Source: Candidatus Omnitrophota bacterium
Lineage (GTDB): Bacteria > Omnitrophota > Gorgyraeia > B26-G9
Assembly (NCBI GenBank): GCA_018817165.1
Contig: JAHITY010000049.1
Span: 1 to 37,178, forward strand
Length of the DNA stretch: 37,178 bases
Reading direction: 5' to 3'
A program made the position numbers and the translations under genes. The notes beneath the pieces are model-generated. The model was not told the origin of the DNA. It saw nothing but the letters and a program-made list of their open reading frames with translations, and ran no database searches. Shown here in pieces: positions 32,002 to 37,178 of this stretch (its first letter is position 1; each line of letters begins with the position of its first letter).

Positions 32002-32568
32002 TTATCGGTTTAGCGGGCTGGTCCGCCAATTGAACGTTTGCTTTGATCGCGGTGCTCCCAAGACAATAGACCATATTATACCTTCTTTTAAACTGCTTTT
32101 CAAGTGATATGATTGTTTTTGTCTGCGATTAGCAACAATAGCGGGAGCGGAAGGTTTTGCTGTTTTTTCCACATAATCATCGGTATTGAAATCAGTTTGA
32201 AGTACTGGCTGTTTAAGCTTAGTTTTTTTTTGCTTGTGTAAACGTTGTTTTTTCATCTCCAGTTTTTTATCATAATAAGATTGTTTGAAATGGTCAAAAG
32301 GAGCTGGTTGTTCTGGCTCGGAAGATAATCCTTCTCGGGATGGCTGCTCAGCTTGTGCAAACATTCCTTCTCTTTCCGGCATAGGCTCAGGAAATATACT
32401 ATTGAGAAAAGCCGGGTCGATTTTTGGTTTGGGTAAAGGTTTAGCCTGCGGCTGTTTGGGCGGTAGATTTGATTGTTCTTCATCCCATAAAGCTTGGTTT
32501 TTTTTATTGGACAAAACCCAGACAATACCAATAATAATATAAAATATTAATTTAAATAATCCGTCCAT
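32002..32568 (-). CDS. Unknown single-helix protein of the floA locus
   Basis: A 188-aa protein with an N-terminal membrane helix (FKLIFYIIIGIVWVLS) and a long charged, proline- and glutamine-rich linker. It ends with a short segment LKEGIIWSIVLGAPRSKQ. That last pattern resembles the terminal motif of small proteins I have seen beside floA and NfeD genes in other bacteria (IL.E.LG.P), but I cannot name a family. It starts 24 bases after the floA stop on the same strand, so it is probably co-transcribed. It may be a membrane partner of FloA; this is inference from position. Confidence 0.65.
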   Translation of the reverse strand: MDGLFKLIFYIIIGIVWVLSNKKNQALWDEEQSNLPPKQPQAKPLPKPKIDPAFLNSIFPEPMPEREGMFAQAEQPSREGLSSEPEQPAPFDHFKQSYYDKKLEMKKQRLHKQKKTKLKQPVLQTDFNTDDYVEKTAKPSAPAIVANRRQKQSYHLKSSLKEGIIWSIVLGAPRSKQTFNWRTSPLNR

Positions 32569-32592
32569 AATTTTACCTGATGATTAAACTTA

Positions 32593-33579
32593 TTATTCTT
32601 TAATTTGTGAATCTTTTCGTTCATCCATGCCGCCGATTTGTTCGCGCATTGATGTATCAGCCTGAATATTCTTAATATTATAATAATCCATAACTCCTAA
32701 TTTACCTTCACGAAAAGCTTGAGCAATTGCTTTGGGGATCTCGGCTTCAGCTTCTACAACTTTTGCCCGCATTTCCTGAGTGCGCGCGCTCATTTCTTGT
32801 TCTTGGGCAACTGCCATGGCACGGCGGGTTTCGGCTTTGGCTTGGGCCACTTTTAAATCCGCGTCGGCCTGATCTGTTTGGAGTTTTGCGCCAACGTTTC
32901 TGCCGACATCTACATCGGCAATATCAATAGAAAGAATTTCAAAAGCAGTTCCCGCATCCAGACCGCGATCCAGAACGTTCTTAGATATCTTATCCGGATT
33001 TTCCAAAACCGCTTTATAAGTATCAGCCGAACCAATGGTAGTTACAATCCCTTCGCCGACCCGGGCGATAATTGTCTCTTCAGTAGCTCCACCGACTAAA
33101 CGTTCAATATTTGCTCTTACTGTGACTCTGGCTCTGGCTCTGACTTCAATTCCGTCTTTGGCAACAGCAGAGAGTAGTCCGCTTTTTGGGCAATCAATTA
33201 CTTTGGGATTAACTGATGTTCTAACGGCTTCTAAAACATCACGGCCGGCTAGATCAATAGCACAGGCTTTTTCAAATTTCAAGCCAAGGTTTGCCTTATT
33301 CGCGGAAATCAAAGCTTTTACTACTTTTAGGACATCACCGCCGGCAAGATAATGCGCTTCTAAGGCATCGGAATCAACTGATAGTCCGGCTTTGTGCACC
33401 ATAATAATCGAAGGGACAATAACATAAGGATCGACTTTTCTTAAGCGCATGCCAATAAGGCTGAACAGGGAAGTCTTCACCCCGGAAAAGATCGCCGATA
33501 TATATAATCGGAACGGGATAAAATAAGCGAATAAAGCAAAAATACCGCCAAACAAAATAATGATCAAGATCATTGGCAT
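32593..33579 (-). CDS. floA: Flotillin-like protein FloA
   Basis: Membrane-microdomain scaffold of the bacterial FloA/YqfA family. The N-terminus has a hydrophobic anchor ([20 protein letters not shown]). [20 protein letters not shown] and the [10 protein letters not shown] segment are highly characteristic. The SPFH domain includes [20 protein letters not shown] and [21 protein letters not shown] helical alanine/glutamate-rich region follows ([20 protein letters not shown]). Length is 328 aa, as usual. AAGGGGG lies before the ATG. It is downstream of two NfeD genes, the standard partners of FloA. Confidence 0.95.
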   Translation of the reverse strand: MPMILIIILFGGIFALFAYFIPFRLYISAIFSGVKTSLFSLIGMRLRKVDPYVIVPSIIMVHKAGLSVDSDALEAHYLAGGDVLKVVKALISANKANLGLKFEKACAIDLAGRDVLEAVRTSVNPKVIDCPKSGLLSAVAKDGIEVRARARVTVRANIERLVGGATEETIIARVGEGIVTTIGSADTYKAVLENPDKISKNVLDRGLDAGTAFEILSIDIADVDVGRNVGAKLQTDQADADLKVAQAKAETRRAMAVAQEQEMSARTQEMRAKVVEAEAEIPKAIAQAFREGKLGVMDYYNIKNIQADTSMREQIGGMDERKDSQIKE

Positions 33580-33611
33580 AAAAACCCCCTTTTAAGTTGT
33601 GTTTAAATAGT

Positions 33612-34094
33612 TTATTTTAATTCCCGGACAACAATTTTATTGTTCTCAACATTGAGCACAATAATATTTTTATTTTTTTCAATAAATTCTCCGTCACTTA
33701 CCGCGTCATAATGTTTATGATCAATCAAGATAGTGCCGCTGGGGCGGAGCATGGTTAATGTTGTGCCAGATTTATTCTTTAATTCAGCGGTATCATCAGG
33801 CCCGGAATGATAGCCTTGATTGTTTTGTTCAGTGTGGCTAAGACGGATTTTCTGCCACATTTTTGTTTTGGGCAGAATTTTGAATAAGGCAAAAACAAGC
33901 CCAATGCTAATCAGGCAGACCAGGGCTCCGAATATTTGGCTTAAGCTAGTGAAAGCTGTGTAGCAGGCCGCGATTAAAGCAATTAATCCCAAAATCCCCG
34001 GAAAACCAAAACCCGGTATAATAATAACTTCAATAAAAAGCAAAATAAATCCAATAACAAATAAAGTAATGATATTAAGCCAGATCATTGGCAT
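33612..34094 (-). CDS. Short NfeD-family membrane protein
   Basis: A 160-aa NfeD protein without protease domain. Four membrane helices are followed by a soluble OB-fold domain. The helix part includes GFILLFIEVIIIPGFGFPGI, the typical NfeD turn, and the OB part includes LTMLRPSGTILIDHKHYDAV and a terminal NIIVLNVENNKIVVREL. The ATG follows directly on the stop of the long NfeD gene, with AAGGAGC inside that gene's end. Such proteins work with FloA-type flotillins in membrane organisation. The order long NfeD, short NfeD, FloA is common. Confidence 0.9.
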   Translation of the reverse strand: MPMIWLNIITLFVIGFILLFIEVIIIPGFGFPGILGLIALIAACYTAFTSLSQIFGALVCLISIGLVFALFKILPKTKMWQKIRLSHTEQNNQGYHSGPDDTAELKNKSGTTLTMLRPSGTILIDHKHYDAVSDGEFIEKNKNIIVLNVENNKIVVRELK

Positions 34095-35621
34095 TTAGCT
34101 GCTCCTTTTTTGTTCAACAAAGACCTTATTGCCTTGAATTTTCACAACAACTATTGGCTTTTCTTTGGAAATAAACTCGCCCTGAGTTGTAACATCAATT
34201 ATATCCTGATCAAATAAAGCTCTGCCGCTAGGCCGGAGAATGCTTTTTGATATGCCTATTGTACCAACACTAATTTTTTCTGGCAAGGACTTTGTCAGAA
34301 AACCTAAATCATTTGTTTCTCTGGCGTTTAATTGAATGCGTTTAAAAATGCTGCTATTGGGCAGATATTTAATTCCTAATAAACCAAGAAGAAAAGTAAT
34401 AATAAATGCCCGAGCAACGGTGTAAAACGCACTAGCAAATTCAAGTGAAGGGAAATTAAAGGGATGTTTTACCAGCATAAGGATAAGTCCGGTAAACATA
34501 AACAATAAACCGGTTAATCCCACAAAACCAAAACCCGGGATATAAAACATTTCAATGAACAGCAAGATTATACCTAAGGAGAAAATTCCTAGATCCGCAA
34601 AATTAGCCAGTCCAACAATATAATGTCCCCAGAAAAATAAAACAATAAATATCGCACCCAAAGTACCGCTGATGCCCCAGCCGGGCATCTTTAGCTCAAA
34701 TAAGAGTCCGAGAAATCCCAAGCTTAAAAGCAAAGGGCTGACAATCGGATGAGTTAAGAATCGGACAATGTTTTCTGACCATGTAGGATTAGTCGTAAGG
34801 ATTTTTAGCTCAACAGAGTTATTAACATTATTCATAAGTTTGGTTTTTAAATATTCAAAAAAATCATCTTCTGATTTTAATGTTTGGCTGCTTAATTTTA
34901 AATCCAAGGCTTCATTAGCCGTAAGGTTTAAAAGTTCTTTTTGCGCGCAGATAATCTTTTCATTTGCAATTATTTTTTTTGGGTTTTTTGCTTTTAAATC
35001 ATCAAGCTCAGCTCGAGTAAGGATAAGGGTTTGATCATTGAATTCAATCTGAATAAGCTCAATGTTCATATCGACCATTGCCTGGGCAAGATTAGGTGAA
35101 TGATTATTTGCTTCAGCAGTTGCTTTAAATCCAGCGCGCAAAGCAGAGATCATTTTTTCATCAGTTGTTTGGGGGCTGTTCGGCACTCCCATGATTCTTG
35201 GTTCAGCTGATCCAATTGAGGCTCCGGTCTGCATACTGATATCTTTGCAGGCGATGGCAATCAAGGCTCCGGCACTCCAGGCAGAATGACTGACATAGGC
35301 AAATGTGGGTATAGGCGCGAGATCAGCAATGATTGTAACGATTTCATCAGCCGCATCAACCCGTCCGCCATAAGTATTGATATCCAAAACAACCGCATCA
35401 ACTTTTTCTTCTTTAGCCAGTTTAGCCGCGCGTTTGACAAAAGCGGAAAGTCCCAAATCAATTGTGCCTGTTATGGGTATAATATAAATGCTTTTTTCTT
35501 CCAAGGGTTTTTCAGCCTTAATAGTAGAATCTGAGGTGGCTTGAGTGATGGAATATCCTAGACTAGTTGAGTTTAGACAGAATATTAAGATCAAACAAAG
35601 CAATAAGATAGTTTTTTTCAT
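34095..35621 (-). CDS. Long NfeD protein with ClpP-like serine protease domain
   Basis: Membrane-bound serine protease of the NfeD/STOPP type (S49-like). It starts with a signal peptide (KKTILLLCLILIFCLNSTSL). The protease part is about residues 40-270, with VDAVVLDINTYGGRVDAADE, nucleophile S116 in WSAGALIAIA, and a likely lysine base K156 in TTDEKMISA. The serine-lysine distance matches that of the known archaeal NfeD homologue. Then come several membrane helices including LFIEMFYIPGFGFVGLTGLL, and an OB-fold end with ILRPSGRALFDQDIIDVTTQ. Length is 508 aa. It heads the operon with the short NfeD and floA. AAGGAC precedes the ATG. Confidence 0.9.
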   Translation of the reverse strand: MKKTILLLCLILIFCLNSTSLGYSITQATSDSTIKAEKPLEEKSIYIIPITGTIDLGLSAFVKRAAKLAKEEKVDAVVLDINTYGGRVDAADEIVTIIADLAPIPTFAYVSHSAWSAGALIAIACKDISMQTGASIGSAEPRIMGVPNSPQTTDEKMISALRAGFKATAEANNHSPNLAQAMVDMNIELIQIEFNDQTLILTRAELDDLKAKNPKKIIANEKIICAQKELLNLTANEALDLKLSSQTLKSEDDFFEYLKTKLMNNVNNSVELKILTTNPTWSENIVRFLTHPIVSPLLLSLGFLGLLFELKMPGWGISGTLGAIFIVLFFWGHYIVGLANFADLGIFSLGIILLFIEMFYIPGFGFVGLTGLLFMFTGLILMLVKHPFNFPSLEFASAFYTVARAFIITFLLGLLGIKYLPNSSIFKRIQLNARETNDLGFLTKSLPEKISVGTIGISKSILRPSGRALFDQDIIDVTTQGEFISKEKPIVVVKIQGNKVFVEQKRSS

Positions 35622-35783
35622 AAATGTCCTTAGTTATGTAGTGTGAATAGTCTTTGTACTTAGAATTATTTTAAATCCTTGATGCAAAATAAGCAATCAA
35701 TTTCCTTAATATTATCAAATTGCCAGGTTTTATGTTTGAATTATGCCCAAAATAATGGTATTTTAAAAATAAGTCTAAGTTTT

Positions 35784-35801
35784 GGGGACAGACACTTTTT
35801 T
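35784..35801 (+). repeat. Left terminal inverted repeat of second Y1 element
   Basis: GGGGACAGACACTTTTTT here mirrors AAGGTGTCTGTCCCC at 36511-36525. The two flank exactly the transposase gene and its promoter, so they mark the ends of a short insertion element of about 740 bp (35784-36525). They differ from the GTAG termini of the REPIN-like repeats. Confidence 0.75.
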
Positions 35802-35803
35802 AA

Positions 35804-35832
35804 TTGACAGTAGCGAGGTTAAGAAATAAAAT
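35804..35832 (+). promoter_or_regulatory. Putative sigma70-type promoter of second Y1 transposase, leaderless
   Basis: TTGACA at 35804-35809, 17-base spacer, TAAAAT at 35827-35832. The ATG at 35839 is six bases past the -10 box, so little or no leader is expected, and no SD is seen. TAAAATTAAAATATG is identical to the sequence before the first transposase. The promoter lies within the element's inverted repeats and thus moves with it. Confidence 0.65.
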
Positions 35833-35838
35833 TAAAAT

Positions 35839-36510
35839 ATGCCTAGGCACGCAAGAATTGTCATACCAAATACAGCGCATCACATAACCCAGCGAGGCAA
35901 CTATCGTCAAACCATTTTCGATAGACAAGAAGACTATATTCAATATTGTGAATGGCTGGACAAATATGCGCAGGAAAAGAGTTTAGAAATAATTGCATAT
36001 TGCTTGATGAATAATCATGTTCATTTTATTGTTGTACCCAAAAAAGAACAAGATTTAGCAGAAGTATTTAAGATCGTGCATATGAGGTATTCGCATTATA
36101 TAAATAAGCAAAGAGCCGCAAAAGGGCATCTATGGCAGGGAAGATTCTATTCTTGTATCTTGGCAGACGATCATTTGTATAGAGCAATAAGATATCTTGA
36201 AAATAATCCTGTTAGAGCTAAAATTGTAAAACAGGCATGGGAATATGAGTGGTCCAGCGCTAAATACCATGTAGGGCATATGAATAATAGGCCGCTAATA
36301 AAACTTGTAAATTATGAAGCTGTTGATCACGGAGAACAATGGCGGGAATATTTGCAGGAAGAAGATATTCAAATGACTGAAGAGATGAGATTAAAGACTG
36401 AACGAGGATTAGCAATAGGCACTGAAAAATTTATAAAGAAATTAGAGAGCACATTAAATCGTTCGCTGAAATGTGTAAATCAGGGAAGACCGAAGAGTAA
36501 GAATAAATAA
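35839..36510 (+). CDS. REP-associated Y1 (HUH) transposase
   Basis: Second Y1_Tnp protein, 223 aa, complete. It begins MPRHARIVIPNTAHHITQRG, the typical RAYT start. The HUH motif is MNNHVHFIVV, the candidate tyrosine is in MRYSHYINKQRAAKGHLWQG, and ENNPVRAKIVKQAWEYEWSS follows. It lacks the C-terminal HTH of the first transposase and ends in a basic tail. It is bracketed by inverted repeats GGGGACAGACAC, so it belongs to a different subgroup. The right terminus ends 12 bases before the hemerythrin start. It may still be active. Confidence 0.9.
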   Translation: MPRHARIVIPNTAHHITQRGNYRQTIFDRQEDYIQYCEWLDKYAQEKSLEIIAYCLMNNHVHFIVVPKKEQDLAEVFKIVHMRYSHYINKQRAAKGHLWQGRFYSCILADDHLYRAIRYLENNPVRAKIVKQAWEYEWSSAKYHVGHMNNRPLIKLVNYEAVDHGEQWREYLQEEDIQMTEEMRLKTERGLAIGTEKFIKKLESTLNRSLKCVNQGRPKSKNK

Positions 36511-36525
36511 AAGGTGTCTGTCCCC
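36511..36525 (+). repeat. Right terminal inverted repeat of second Y1 element
   Basis: AAGGTGTCTGTCCCC begins directly after the TAA of the transposase and is the reverse complement of the left end, with one mismatch in the first 15 bases. The ribosome-binding site of the next gene (AAGGAG, 36528-36533) follows at once. Confidence 0.75.
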
Positions 36526-36536
36526 TTAAGGAGATT

Positions 36537-36944
36537 ATGGATTATATAAAATGGCATAAGGGATTAAGCGTTAATGTTGAAGAAATCGACAATCAACATA
36601 AGCGTTTGATTGAAATAATAAATATACTTTACAGTTCAGTAATAGCTCTTGATAGTACCAGATTACAGGAAAATATACTGATTGATATGATGGAGTTTGC
36701 TGATACACACTTTAAAACTGAAGAAAAATACATGGAACGATTTAAATTTCAGGGACTTGAATCCCATCGTTTAGAACATGAAAAATTTGTTAAAAAGATT
36801 ATAAAATTAGAAAGAGTTATCTTGAAAAGTAAAGCTGACGCTAGACCTGCAATGTTAGAATTTCTAAAAGATTGGTTGGAGTCTCACCTCTTAGAAATAG
36901 ATAGAGAATATATTGAATGTTTTAATGAAAATGGTCTATATTAA
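36537..36944 (+). CDS. Bacteriohemerythrin
   Basis: Oxygen-binding di-iron four-helix protein, 135 aa. The iron ligands of the family are visible: H in IKWHKGLSV, H and E in QHKRLIEIIN/HFKTEEKYM, H in HRLEHEKFV, and H and D in WLESHLLEIDREY. In anaerobes such proteins sense or scavenge oxygen. It has its own SD AAGGAG, but the Y1 element ends just before that, so any original promoter may be separated. It might be expressed by read-through from the transposase promoter. The gene is intact. Confidence 0.92.
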   Translation: MDYIKWHKGLSVNVEEIDNQHKRLIEIINILYSSVIALDSTRLQENILIDMMEFADTHFKTEEKYMERFKFQGLESHRLEHEKFVKKIIKLERVILKSKADARPAMLEFLKDWLESHLLEIDREYIECFNENGLY

Positions 36945-36967
36945 AAAATCATCTAATAAATTACTTT

Positions 36968-36986
36968 CCCGCCACAAAGCGGCGGG
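36968..36986. repeat. GC-rich hairpin past hemerythrin
   Basis: CCCGCC (36968-36973) pairs with GGCGGG (36981-36986) around ACAAAGC. It lies 23 bases after the hemerythrin stop, with no T run behind, so it is a weak terminator candidate or a REP-like remnant. Confidence 0.45.
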
Positions 36987-37045
36987 ATAAACAGGCAATC
37001 TTAAAAACAGGGGGTATGAAAAACAGGGATTAGGTGGTAGGTGTT

Positions 37046-37105
37046 GAATATCAGGACATCGTTTACCCAAGTTAGCGAGTAAGAATATCATGACATCGTT
37101 TACCC
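37046..37105. repeat. Direct repeat pair at the right edge, possible IS end
   Basis: GAATATCAGGACATCGTTTACCC-type sequence occurs twice, at 37046-37068 and 37083-37105, differing at one base and 37 bases apart. Paired motifs of this kind resemble transposase-binding sites at the tip of IS481-like elements. The window ends before any transposase gene could be seen. The rest of 36945-37178 shows no gene. Confidence 0.45.
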
Positions 37106-37178
37106 TAACTATTTTTATTAACATGTTTTTTAAAAGCAAAACGCGAATATTTCAGACGATAGTCACACAATATATACG

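Noticed and set aside
183-36510. The two Y1 transposases as the direct mobilisers of the REPIN-like family
   Set aside because: Their own flanks (GACCTGACCCC and GGGGACAGACAC types) do not match the GTAGGGGC hairpins; a cognate enzyme may lie elsewhere.
36968-36986. Rho-independent terminator after hemerythrin
   Set aside because: The stem is good but is followed by ATAAAC, not a T run; listed only as a hairpin.
36936-37139. 67-residue minus-strand frame at the right edge
   Set aside because: It crosses the direct repeats, overlaps the hemerythrin end and shows no protein-like pattern.

Overview
This AT-rich window comes from an anaerobic, probably uncultivated bacterium. The bacterial side is shown by mnmA, the floA/NfeD cluster, a Dpp/Opp transporter, Shine-Dalgarno-type starts and a tRNA-Leu with encoded CCA. 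Several genes are commoner in archaea or in hydrogen-metabolising candidate phyla: a Hel308-type helicase, a PAC2 protein, an MBH-type Mrp module, hyp maturation genes, and a DUF39 homocysteine-biosynthesis protein. Candidate phyla such as Margulisbacteria/Saganbacteria or Omnitrophota would fit, but I cannot assign the lineage from the sequence alone.

Layout. 1-2.3 kb: a Y1 (HUH) REP-type transposase and an AAA/DUF4143 ATPase, each apparently read from a promoter so close to the ATG that the mRNA would be leaderless. 2.4-5.1 kb (minus): Hel308-type helicase and a small DUF4254-like protein. 5.3-12.4 kb (plus): PAC2 protein, dppB-dppC-dppD-dppF without a binding protein, a GT9 and a GT2 glycosyltransferase, then a terminator. 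12.6-17.1 kb: a seven-gene antiporter module in Mrp order, in which the first gene retains only the MbhD/MbhE part of MrpA. 17.2-21.3 kb: hypA, a HypF C-terminal protein, hypC, hypD, hypE. 21.5-22.7 kb: DUF39 homocysteine-biosynthesis gene. 22.8-25.9 kb (minus): CheC - GAF/GAF/HD-GYP - CheC operon behind a good sigma70-type promoter. 26.0-30.4 kb: rnfC-rnfD-rnfB and a RACo-like ASKHA ATPase, all translationally coupled; rnfG, rnfE and rnfA are absent. 30.5-31.6 kb: mnmA. 31.6-35.6 kb (minus): two small unknown proteins, tRNA-Leu(CAA), floA, and short and long NfeD genes. 35.8-36.9 kb: a second Y1 transposase with inverted termini, then a bacteriohemerythrin. The right edge holds a short direct repeat that may be the end of another insertion sequence. 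No gene-free stretch exceeds about 300 bases.

How the parts fit. The Mrp module plus hyp genes implies a membrane-bound group 4 [NiFe] hydrogenase whose catalytic subunits lie outside the window. With Rnf it would link ferredoxin, H2, NAD and ion gradients. Two maturation proteins are reduced: HypA lacks its zinc domain, and HypF is only the Kae1-like carbamoyltransferase part. The Rnf locus is also reduced and is coupled to an ASKHA protein with altered motifs.

The most distinctive non-coding signal is a dispersed family of about 95-135 bp REPIN-like elements. There are four full copies, one deleted copy and one solo hairpin. Each half starts with GTAG and folds as a GC-rich hairpin. They sit between cistrons of the dpp, hyp and neighbouring operons, and they create false N-terminal extensions on dppD and hypD.
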